Below are positions 27,029 through 43,452 of a DNA stretch of 64,000 nucleotides, in pieces; position 1 is the stretch's first letter; each line of letters opens with the position of its first letter. The stretch comes from Chryseobacterium gotjawalense (lineage in GTDB: Bacteria > Bacteroidota > Bacteroidia > Flavobacteriales > Weeksellaceae). The notes under the pieces are model-generated. The model was given only the letters and a program-made list of their open reading frames with translations. It had not been told where the DNA came from and made no database searches. A program made the position numbers and the translations under genes. The stretch lies in NCBI RefSeq assembly GCF_030012525.1, contig NZ_CP124855.1, positions 1,798,001-1,862,000 on the forward strand. The letters run 5' to 3'.

Positions 27029-27811
27029 TTAGACATCAAAAAAAATATCGGTTACAAATACAGCAATAAAATCAATTATAAACAAAAGCATCGATGTGTA
27101 AACGACAGCAGAATTAGATGCATCTCCTACGCCTACAGTGCCATTGGAGCAGTTGTATCCTTTGTAACAACCTACCAAACCAATAGCAAAACCAAAAAAA
27201 TATGTTTTTACTGTCGCCGGAATAATATCGCTAAAACTAAGTGCACTGAAAACTTTGCTGAAATATAAAATATAAGACACATCTCCTTTCATATTTTCAA
27301 TAATGGCAGAACCCAGTAGCGAAACGGCATCTCCCATAATGACCAAAAGAGGCATCATAAAAGTCGTAGCCACGATTCGCGTAACGACTAAATATTTAAA
27401 AGGGTTGGTGCCGGAAACTTCCATAGCGTCAATCTGCTCGGTAACTCTCATAGAACCAAGTTCGGCCCCAATTCCCGATCCGATTCGACCGGCGCAGATC
27501 AGGGCAATTATTACTGGTCCTATCTCCCGTACGATCGAAATACTGACCATATCCGGCATCCAGGACTGCGCGCCGAACTGTATCAAAGTCGGTCGCGATT
27601 GCAACGTAAATACCAGTCCCAAAATAAAACCTGTAACTCCGACCAGTAATAAGGACCGGTTTCCCATATTATAGCACTGCCGAATAAACTCCTTAAATTC
27701 AAATGGTGGTTTGAAAACTTCCTTGAAAAAGCGTCCCGCAAATAAAGTCATATCTCCTATTTCAGAAAAAAATGATTTTGCGTTAGCCGATATGGAGTTT
27801 GGATTGAACAT
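27029..27811 (-). CDS. mlaE: ABC transporter permease, MlaE type
   Basis: Inner-membrane permease of the Mla lipid-transport system, 260 residues with five or six hydrophobic helices. Conserved MlaE features are visible: 'TLQSRPTLIQFGAQSW', the cytoplasmic loop 'GRIGSGIGAELGSMRVTEQIDAMEVSGTNPFKYLVVTR' region (key Glu and the EQIDA motif), and 'CYKGYNCSNGTVGVGDASNSAVV' near the end. First gene of the operon. Confidence 0.93.
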   Translation of the reverse strand: MFNPNSISANAKSFFSEIGDMTLFAGRFFKEVFKPPFEFKEFIRQCYNMGNRSLLLVGVTGFILGLVFTLQSRPTLIQFGAQSWMPDMVSISIVREIGPVIIALICAGRIGSGIGAELGSMRVTEQIDAMEVSGTNPFKYLVVTRIVATTFMMPLLVIMGDAVSLLGSAIIENMKGDVSYILYFSKVFSALSFSDIIPATVKTYFFGFAIGLVGCYKGYNCSNGTVGVGDASNSAVVYTSMLLFIIDFIAVFVTDIFFDV

Positions 27812-27828
27812 ACAAAAAATGTATCACT

Positions 27829-27836
27829 CAAAGTTA
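27829..27836 (-). promoter_or_regulatory. mla operon promoter -7 box (TAACTTTG)
   Basis: TAACTTTG on the minus strand fits TAnnTTTG and lies 17 nt before the mlaE ATG. The -33 element is not clear. Confidence 0.4.
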
Positions 27837-28385
27837 GTAATTATTCAGGCTAATTATAATGACTTTATGAAAGTTTAATACTGTGGAAATTTTATTGAAA
27901 AGAGCAAAAAAGCTATTTTATCCATTTACAAATCAGTTAATATTAATGAAAATATATTTAAGCGAAGGTTTTATGTTGGTTTTCCTCACAAAACAATAAG
28001 CATTCTGCATGTCGGAAGCCGGTAACTTTTTATTTACTCCTTAATCAATATTGAAAAACTCTGAATTTCAAAATATTGTTTCTAAAGGTTCATCATTGAT
28101 TCCCCTAAATTTAAGAAGTAAGTTTCTATGTAAGCCAGTGGTAATTTAGGCGCAAAAGCAGCAGTGCAGATTTTTCGTAAAAAGAACTGCTATTGTCCTG
28201 CTCTATATAAGAAATGATTTAACTGCAATTCCTATGTTTCCGTTTATTGCTCACTTCCGACGTTTGCGGAAATTACGTGTTGTTTTAACTTGAAAGCAAG
28301 GTGGTTGTATCATCCACGTTTTCCAGCTAAATTATATTTAAAGGTTTAAAATCATTTTTTCAAATCATCGTCAAATTTTTCTGTA
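27837..28385. other. Gene-free AT-rich intergenic region
   Basis: About 550 bp between the mla operon and the IS-split gene. I see no open frame of note, RNA gene or clear repeat; one small hairpin (GTGG / CCAC around 28302-28319) is unremarkable. It may be a decayed gene. Confidence 0.4.
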
Positions 28386-28799
28386 CTAAATTTCTAAACA
28401 GGGACAAAATCCCTTCCAAGGGCAATCTGGCGCGTAACCTGAACAATAATCAAAATGAAGCATTCCATGATTTGTGATTGAAGTTTTGGACTCTAAGGTT
28501 CTAATTATCATCTCATAAACAAGGGAAATTGGGACATTTTCAGAATAATCAATGGTTAGATTATAGGTCATCATCATTTTTTCAAACGCTCTGCATATCA
28601 ATTTTAATTCCTCGTCGGAAAAAAAATTGGCAGGCGGAAAAAATTGAGATTCCAGTCCGCAATGATCGCTAAAGGTAGGACCGGAAGCAAACCCATTAAC
28701 GTAATTTTCTATCTCTGCGAAGTGGTCTTCAATTGTTTGCTCAGTTTTTTCTGCAGGATCACTTTCTAATCTATGCGCGTTATTGATATCAGTAATCAA
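28386..28799 (-). CDS. Hypothetical Cys-rich protein, 5' end cut off by an ISL3 insertion
   Basis: The remaining frame is 137 codons and opens at a TTG (28799). The family is not recognised. The C-terminus has a cluster CSGYAPDCPWKGFCPC with four Cys and a nearby His, suggesting a metal site; another Cys and His lie near residue 46. Joining the sequence at 28808-28815 to that after the far target duplication (30225 onward) restores an in-frame ATG-ATG start and eight extra residues (MMNELATL before the TTG codon), with a good promoter beyond it. The element therefore sits in codons 4-6. As it stands the gene has no ATG and no native promoter; it is probably inactive or weakly made from TTG. 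Confidence 0.65.
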   Translation of the reverse strand: MITDINNAHRLESDPAEKTEQTIEDHFAEIENYVNGFASGPTFSDHCGLESQFFPPANFFSDEELKLICRAFEKMMMTYNLTIDYSENVPISLVYEMIIRTLESKTSITNHGMLHFDYCSGYAPDCPWKGFCPCLEI

Positions 28800-28807
28800 A
28801 AGAGTGG

Positions 28808-28815
28808 CTAATTCA
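28808..28815. repeat. Target site duplication, left copy (CTAATTCA)
   Basis: Eight bases CTAATTCA directly outside the left inverted repeat, identical to 30217-30224. Eight bp is the usual duplication for ISL3-family elements. Confidence 0.88.
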
Positions 28816-28866
28816 GGATCAATCCCAAAACTTGGGGAGAAAAGATAAATTTAATAATTTTGTTAG

Positions 28867-29220
28867 ATGCTAAATGAAACAGAAGTCCTCAAATTTTTAT
28901 TACCTGAATTTTTAATTGACCATTTTGAGATTGTGAAATTCGAAGAAGTAAGTAAAGTGCTACATCTTTATTTTGAAGAAAAAAATACGATTCCAAAGGA
29001 GTTTTCTTCTCTTACTTTGCAGTCAAAGGGTTTTCTGCCGGAAATAATGGTAGATGATTTTCCACTGCGCGGAAAGTCCGTGAAACTGCATATCAAACGC
29101 CGAAGATGGACGGATGTAAAATCCGCAAACATTATTCAAAGAGACTGGAATCTCATCGCCAAAGGAACTCGCATGACACATGATTTTGCGGAGTTCTTAA
29201 AAAAAATCAGCCGATACTAA
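28867..29220 (+). CDS. ISL3-type transposase, N-terminal ORF (ISAon1-like)
   Basis: 117 residues forming the N-terminal DNA-binding part of the transposase. It is rich in basic residues around HIKRRRWTDVKS. The frame ends at TAA 29218-29220 after an A8 run (29199-29206). Reading past the run with a +1 shift leads straight into the frame of the second ORF without a stop, giving a continuous '...LKKSADTKALPCKTIAEMYGV...'. So this is one half of a split transposase. No zinc-finger cysteines are seen. Confidence 0.88.
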   Translation: MLNETEVLKFLLPEFLIDHFEIVKFEEVSKVLHLYFEEKNTIPKEFSSLTLQSKGFLPEIMVDDFPLRGKSVKLHIKRRRWTDVKSANIIQRDWNLIAKGTRMTHDFAEFLKKISRY

Positions 29221-29248
29221 AGCGCTTCCCTGTAAGACCATAGCAGAA

Positions 29249-30193
29249 ATGTATGGCGTAAATGGAAAGAAATTTCAAAGACAATATAAAAAAAGCATCA
29301 GCGATTTTAAAGACTGGGATCAAAAACAACACGCTGAAGACTGGATCTTATATACTGAAAACCTCTCTGACCAGCTTTCTTTAGATGAAGTCGCTCTTTC
29401 AGACGGGGAATTATACACCGTTCTTACTTCCAAGAAAGCGAAAGGCAAAAAAGGAAGCATCGTAGCCATTATTAAAGGTACTCAAAGCGATAAAGTCATT
29501 GAACAGATTCTGAAAATCAGCAGAAAATTCCGACAGAAAGTTAAAGAGATCACGCTCGACATGGCAGGTTCAATGAAACTCATTGCCAAAAGATGTTTTC
29601 CCAATGCCATTCAGGTCATCGACCGTTTTCATGTTCAGAAGCTCGCCACAGAAGCATTGCAAGACCTCAGGATACAACATCGGTGGCAAGCCATTGAATT
29701 GGAAAACAACTGTTTGACAGAAGCAAAAGAAAAGAAGAAAACTCCTGAAATTGAAATTTTTGAAAATGGTGATACCAGAAAGCAACTCTTGGCAAGAAGC
29801 CGATACCTACTCTACAAGACCAGGGAAAAGTGGACATCAACACAAAATGAAAGAGCGCAAATACTGTTCTCTCACTATCCTGATTTAGAAAAAGCGTATA
29901 ATTTATCAGACGGGCTGAGGAAAATTTACAATCAAAATATTCAAAAGTCTGTAGCAATCCTAAAATTAGCACATTGGTTCAAAGAAGTAGAGGAATGTGG
30001 GTTTAAATCATTTTCAGTACTCATGAAGACCATTATGAATCATTACAATGACATTCTCAATTATTTTGACCAAAGAAGCACCAATGCGTCGGCCGAATCT
30101 TTTAATGCGAAAATAAAAAACTTCAGATTACAACTTCGAGGGGTAAGAGACAAATCATTTTTCCTTTTCAGATTATCCAAAATTTTTGCGTAG
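29249..30193 (+). CDS. ISL3-type transposase, catalytic ORF (DDE domain)
   Basis: 314 residues with the DDE_Tnp_ISL3 pattern: first Asp in SLDEVAL (about residue 48), second Asp in ITLDMAGSM with the following IDRFHVQKLA motif, and the catalytic Glu in NASAESFNAKIKNFR near the C-terminus. All three acidic residues are present, so the enzyme may be active. The ATG at 29249 is probably not the only route to translation, because the frame is open upstream to 29201 through the A8 run shared with ORF1. Confidence 0.92.
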   Translation: MYGVNGKKFQRQYKKSISDFKDWDQKQHAEDWILYTENLSDQLSLDEVALSDGELYTVLTSKKAKGKKGSIVAIIKGTQSDKVIEQILKISRKFRQKVKEITLDMAGSMKLIAKRCFPNAIQVIDRFHVQKLATEALQDLRIQHRWQAIELENNCLTEAKEKKKTPEIEIFENGDTRKQLLARSRYLLYKTREKWTSTQNERAQILFSHYPDLEKAYNLSDGLRKIYNQNIQKSVAILKLAHWFKEVEECGFKSFSVLMKTIMNHYNDILNYFDQRSTNASAESFNAKIKNFRLQLRGVRDKSFFLFRLSKIFA

Positions 30194-30216
30194 TCCCCAA
30201 GTTTTGATACTGATCC

Positions 30217-30224
30217 CTAATTCA
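30217..30224. repeat. Target site duplication, right copy (CTAATTCA)
   Basis: Exact match to 28808-28815, immediately outside the right inverted repeat. Confidence 0.88.
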
Positions 30225-30281
30225 TTCATCATCAATTAATTTAGATCATGACAAATATAAAATAACAAAGTATAATTTCAA
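30225..30281 (-). promoter_or_regulatory. Stranded 5' end of the IS-split gene: promoter and start codons
   Basis: On the minus strand, TTG (30279-30281) and TATATTTG (30252-30259) are 19 bp apart, an excellent Bacteroidetes promoter. Two in-frame ATG codons follow (30230-30232 and 30227-30229). Translation now runs into the IS and stops after 19 codons (MMNELGISIKTWGLRKNFG). Transcripts from here would be antisense to the transposase 3' end. Confidence 0.65.
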
Positions 30282-30448
30282 CATAGATTTTAAAAATACT
30301 GTTTTATAATTTCATGTCTTTTGGAACAGTTACATAGCAGATCGTCCACAGCACCGATTTACAAAAGAAAAACATAAAAAACTGATCTCGACTTTTACGA
30401 CGGGATAAACTGGCGACTAATTCAGTCATTCTCCTGCGTTTAGGTCAC

Positions 30449-30488
30449 AAAAAAAGCCCATCAAAATAAATTGATGAGCTTTAAAAAA
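30449..30488 (-). terminator. rRNA operon terminator, copy 1
   Basis: On the minus strand, AAAGCTCATCA / TGATGGGCTTT forms a stem followed by seven T directly after the 5S gene. Confidence 0.82.
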
Positions 30489-30490
30489 AC

Positions 30491-30597
<107 letters not shown>

Positions 30598-30777
30598 GGT
30601 TGTTTTGTACAAAAGGATGTACAGTATATGTTATTAGTAGATAAAAGATGATAGAAGAAAGATAAAAGACATTACAGTCTTGCTTCTTTAATCTTGGTTC
30701 TTTCAGTCTAACTAAAAAATCGATAAAAACGTTCACAAAGAGCAAACCTTGTTGCACTTCCAAGTACCTTAATTAGG

Positions 30778-33541
<2,764 letters not shown>

Positions 33542-33907
33542 CTAATAATATATTAGTTCAGTTTTGTTGTCTAACATTGCTGTTAGACTAGTTTTATTTA
33601 AACTCGGCACTCGAAAGTGCTCGGTTTTCTCTTTGTGATGTTCTTATCGTTAATGTCAATGATCTTGTATCTTATTACTTCCCTGATGAACAGAAATTGT
33701 TTTTGGCTCTTTCCGTAACTTTTAAATCAAAGTCATAATATGTGAATAATATAGGTATCGATCCTATCAAACTTACTAATTACTTAGTCCGCTCTGCCTC
33801 CTGGCATAATTCTTAAATCTGTAATGTAATTATCTTCTATGCTTGCTTCTTTTTTGAAGCTTTTCGTTACATTTCTGTAACTATTCCCGTTATATTCCTA
33901 TAACTTG

Positions 33908-33981
33908 TGGAGAATAAGGGAGTCGAACCCTTGACCTCCTGCGTGCAAGGCAGGCGCTCTAGCCAACTGAGCTAATTCCCC
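33908..33981 (-). tRNA. tRNA-Ala (UGC), copy 1
   Basis: Minus strand GGGGAATTAGCTCAGTTGG start, anticodon loop with TGC (CCTTGCACGC region), T loop GGTTCGACTCC. 74 nt, in the 16S-23S spacer. Confidence 0.97.
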
Positions 33982-34075
33982 GCTAGTATGAGACTTTGAA
34001 GAGTAAAGAATAAAGAGTAAAGACTAATAAATCGTCTTTTATCTTGCTTCTTTTACCTTCCCGTCTTATTATTAG

Positions 34076-34149
34076 TAGTCTCGGGCAGGCTCGAACTGCC
34101 GACCTCTACATTATCAGTGTAGCGCTCTAACCAGCTGAGCTACGAGACT
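34076..34149 (-). tRNA. tRNA-Ile (GAU), copy 1
   Basis: Minus strand AGTCTCGTAGCTCAGCTGG start, anticodon stem CTACA/TGTAG with loop CTGATAA (anticodon GAT), T loop AGTTCGAGCCT. 74 nt, between 16S and tRNA-Ala. Confidence 0.97.
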
Positions 34150-34372
34150 TCATTTAGATTTGAGATTTTTAGACTTTAGATATTAGACTTTATGTCTCTC
34201 ATCTATTATCTACCCATCTCTGGTCTCTCTTTCCCTGATTACTAATCCTAGTGGGTATATTTTTAAATAATCAACCGTCCAAATAAGAAAAAACTGAAGC
34301 TAACTTTGAGCAAGTGCTCTGATACTTGCGTATCGTGTTGTTTGTTTATACTCTCCTAACGAAGAGTCTCAA

Positions 34373-35889
<1,517 letters not shown>

Positions 35890-36029
35890 ATGTTTGTCTG
35901 ACTCACTCAAAGTTATTATCGCTTTAGTTTTTCCTTACTTTTTTGGTTGTTATTTGTATGTCAATGATCTATTGTTCTTTTCGCGTATATCCGGAAACTC
36001 TTTCTGTCGTTGGTTCCGAATTGCGAGTG

Positions 36030-36322
36030 CAAAAGTATAAAGTTTTTTATTAATGACCAAATGTTTATCGAAGAAATTTAAAAGTTTTTTAAGTAACCAT
36101 TAAAATCCTCTCATCCTCATTCAATCCGCTTCTACTTCGCTCCCCACTCTTTCGATTTGGGATTGCAAAGATAAGAAGTTTTTGTTAATTCACAAGCTTT
36201 TTTTAAATTAAATAAAAGAAAGCTAATCCTCTTATTCTTTCTATATATTACCTGTCCTGTCTACTTCGCTACTCTGTTTTTTAGAGTGGTGCAAATGTAG
36301 GCTTACTATCTATATCTTGCAA
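36030..36322 (-). promoter_or_regulatory. Three tandem rRNA promoters, copy 1
   Basis: Minus-strand pairs of TTG and TAnnTTTG: P1 TTG 36058-36060 with TACTTTTG 36030-36037 (20 bp spacer); P2 TTG 36193-36195 with TATCTTTG 36166-36173 (19 bp); P3 TTG 36320-36322 with TACATTTG 36292-36299 (20 bp). P1 lies about 140 nt before the 16S 5' end. Confidence 0.6.
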
Positions 36323-36754
36323 CTTATTTCGGACCTAATTCGAAAATGTGAATAACTAATAATGCAACTTATTAATTAATAGTGAAATACGAACTCAATG
36401 GAGTTATCCACTTTATCTTAAAACATAATTTTTTAAGCAGCAAAGGCATAGCCCGGGAACTTCTTGCGGTAGGGATCGAACTGGAAATACAGCAGCAAGC
36501 ATCGGATAAGCTAACACGAAAGGAATTGGAACGGATACCCCGACCGAAAGTATATACAAGTTGTGTAAGCCCGGAGAGGGGATAAAAAGCACATTTGTGC
36601 TGGAGACATAAATAAATTATGGACCACTTTTCTCTATAAACAAATTAAAATACCATCAAAAAGAATGGTATTTGAAAAGTTTTTATAATAGAACATAACG
36701 ATGGAGTTTTAAGCTAGAAACTACGCATGGATATTGCGGCTTTATAATATAAAG
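36323..36754. other. Gene-poor stretch between rRNA copy 1 and the IS relic; holds an unexplained GC-richer segment
   Basis: 36403-36418 (GTTATCCACTTTATCT) recurs at the equivalent place upstream of copy 2. From about 36450 to 36580 the base composition rises, and an open frame (36382-36585, 67 codons, GTG start) runs through it, ending ...VYTSCVSPERG. A small hairpin AGCAC/GTGCT follows at 36589-36601. I do not recognise the segment as protein or RNA. It has no counterpart upstream of copy 2, so it looks like an inserted relic. Confidence 0.4.
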
Positions 36755-37492
36755 AAGGTATTGCATCTTTATTTTGAAGAAAAAAAACAAGATTCCTGAA
36801 GAGTTTTCTTCTATTGCTTTGCAATCAAAAAGTTTTCTACCTGAAATAACGGTGGATAATTTTCCACTTGCATAGGAAGTCCGTAAAACTGAATAATAAA
36901 CGCCGAAGATGGACGGATGTAAAATTCGCAAACTTTATTCTAAGAGATTGGAATCTCATCGCCAAAAGAACTTTCATAACACAGGATTTTGCCGAGTCTT
37001 TAAAAAAAATCAGCCGATACAACTCCTGAAATTGAAATTTTTGAAAATGGTGATACCAGAAAGCAACTCTTGGCAAGAAGCCGATATTTACTCTACAAGA
37101 TCAGGGAAAAGTGGACATCAACACGAAATGAAAGAGCGCAAATACTGTTATCTCACTATCCTGATTTAGAAGAAGCATATAATTTATCGGGCTGAGGAAA
37201 ATTTACAATCAAAATATGCAAAAGTCTGTAGCAATCCTAAAATTAGCACATTGGTTCAAAGAAGTAGAGGAATGTGGGTTTAAATCATTTTTAGTACTCA
37301 TGAAGACCATTATGAATCATTACAATGACATTCTCAATTATTTTGACCAAAGAAGCACCAATGCGTCGGCAGAATCTTTTAATGCGAAAATAAAAAACTT
37401 CAGATTACAACTTCGAGGGGTAAAAGACAAATCATTTTTCCTTTTCAGATTATCCAAAATTTTTGCTTAGTCCCTAAGTTTGATACTGATCC
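36755..37492 (+). pseudogene. Decayed ISL3-family transposase relic
   Basis: Matches the intact IS from its ORF1 onward, but the left inverted repeat and first ~30 codons are missing, stops and frameshifts break ORF1, and about 520 bp are deleted at 37020/37021. The deletion removes both catalytic Asp residues. The right inverted repeat is still readable at 37471-37492 with one base lost. A further 4-bp deletion lies near 37190. Part left of the deletion differs from the intact copy at roughly one base in eight, part right of it at about one in thirty. Confidence 0.82.
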
Positions 37493-37535
37493 GAATCTTT
37501 CAATGCCAAAATAAAAAAATTTAAGATTACAACGG
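37493..37535 (+). repeat. Fragment of a third ISL3-type transposase
   Basis: GAATCTTTCAATGCCAAAAT and the following bases match the transposase C-terminal segment encoding AESFNAKIK, which is already present once in the neighbouring relic at 37371-37410. So this is a piece of another, more diverged copy abutting the right end of the first. Confidence 0.5.
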
Positions 37536-37578
37536 CTCATCCTACTTTCATTTCACTTTTTCCATGAGTTTAAGTCAT

Positions 37579-37618
37579 AAAAAAAGCCCATCAAAATAAA
37601 TTGATGAGCTTTAAAAAA
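37579..37618 (-). terminator. rRNA operon terminator, copy 2
   Basis: Same hairpin and T run as at 30449-30488, after the second 5S gene. Confidence 0.82.
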
Positions 37619-37620
37619 AC

Positions 37621-37727
<107 letters not shown>

Positions 37728-37907
37728 GGTTGTTTTGTACAAAAGGATGTACAGTATATGTTATTAGTAGATAAAAGATGATAGAAGAAAGATAAAAGAC
37801 ATTACAGTCTTGCTTCTTTAATCTTGGTTCTTTCAGTCTAACTAAAAAATCGATAAAAACGTTCACAAAGAGCAAACCTTGTTGCACTTCCAAGTACCTT
37901 AATTAGG

Positions 37908-40671
<2,764 letters not shown>

Positions 40672-41037
40672 CTAATAATATATTAGTTCAGTTTTGTTGT
40701 CTAACATTGCTGTTAGACTAGTTTTATTTAAACTCGGCACTCGAAAGTGCTCGGTTTTCTCTTTGTGATGTTCTTATCGTTAATGTCAATGATCTTGTAT
40801 CTTATTACTTCCCTGATGAACAGAAATTGTTTTTGGCTCTTTCCGTAACTTTTAAATCAAAGTCATAATATGTGAATAATATAGGTATCGATCCTATCAA
40901 ACTTACTAATTACTTAGTCCGCTCTGCCTCCTGGCATAATTCTTAAATCTGTAATGTAATTATCTTCTATGCTTGCTTCTTTTTTGAAGCTTTTCGTTAC
41001 ATTTCTGTAACTATTCCCGTTATATTCCTATAACTTG

Positions 41038-41111
41038 TGGAGAATAAGGGAGTCGAACCCTTGACCTCCTGCGTGCAAGGCAGGCGCTCTAGCCAACTGA
41101 GCTAATTCCCC
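41038..41111 (-). tRNA. tRNA-Ala (UGC), copy 2
   Basis: Identical to the tRNA at 33908-33981. Confidence 0.97.
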
Positions 41112-41205
41112 GCTAGTATGAGACTTTGAAGAGTAAAGAATAAAGAGTAAAGACTAATAAATCGTCTTTTATCTTGCTTCTTTTACCTTCCCGTCTTATT
41201 ATTAG

Positions 41206-41279
41206 TAGTCTCGGGCAGGCTCGAACTGCCGACCTCTACATTATCAGTGTAGCGCTCTAACCAGCTGAGCTACGAGACT
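41206..41279 (-). tRNA. tRNA-Ile (GAU), copy 2
   Basis: Identical to the tRNA at 34076-34149. Confidence 0.97.
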
Positions 41280-41502
41280 TCATTTAGATTTGAGATTTTT
41301 AGACTTTAGATATTAGACTTTATGTCTCTCATCTATTATCTACCCATCTCTGGTCTCTCTTTCCCTGATTACTAATCCTAGTGGGTATATTTTTAAATAA
41401 TCAACCGTCCAAATAAGAAAAAACTGAAGCTAACTTTGAGCAAGTGCTCTGATACTTGCGTATCGTGTTGTTTGTTTATACTCTCCTAACGAAGAGTCTC
41501 AA

Positions 41503-43019
<1,517 letters not shown>

Positions 43020-43159
43020 ATGTTTGTCTGACTCACTCAAAGTTATTATCGCTTTAGTTTTTCCTTACTTTTTTGGTTGTTATTTGTATGTCAATGATCT
43101 ATTGTTCTTTTCGCTTATATCCGGAAACTCTTTCTGTCGTTGGTTCCGAATTGCGAGTG

Positions 43160-43452
43160 CAAAAGTATAAAGTTTTTTATTAATGACCAAATGTTTATCG
43201 AAGAAATTTAAAAGTTTTTTAAGTAACCATTAATACCCTCTCATCCTCATTCAATCCGCTTCTACTTCGCTCCCCACTCTTTCGATTTGGGATTGCAAAG
43301 ATAAGAAGTTTTTGTTAATCCACAAGCTTTTTTTAAATTAAATAAAAGAAAGCTAATCCTCTTATTCTTTCTATATATTACCTGTCCTATCTACTTCGCT
43401 ACTCTGTTTTTTAGAGTGGTGCAAATGTAAACACACTTAAACGATCTCGCAA
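43160..43452 (-). promoter_or_regulatory. Three tandem rRNA promoters, copy 2
   Basis: P1 TACTTTTG 43160-43167, P2 TATCTTTG 43296-43303 and P3 TACATTTG 43422-43429 with TTG at 43450-43452. P3 keeps the TTG and the 20-bp spacing although its spacer sequence differs from copy 1. Confidence 0.6.

Larger units (their letters stand above)
28816..30216 (+). mobile_element. Intact ISL3-family insertion sequence (ISAon1-like), 1,401 bp
   Basis: Bounded by imperfect 23-bp inverted repeats at 28816-28838 and 30194-30216 (common core CAAAACTTGGGGA, outer GGATCA; three mismatches) and flanked by the exact 8-bp direct repeat CTAATTCA. It carries two overlapping-phase transposase ORFs on the plus strand. 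The intact ends and perfect target duplication indicate a recent insertion. A decayed relative lies at 36755-37492. Confidence 0.9.

Noticed and set aside
36403-36411. DnaA-box-like TTATCCAC as part of a replication origin
   Set aside because: Only one copy per operon, no cluster of boxes, no dnaA or dnaN nearby; an origin is not supported.
36909-37470. Two separate short transposase-like frames
   Set aside because: They are pieces of one decayed ISL3 transposase with an internal deletion, not genes.
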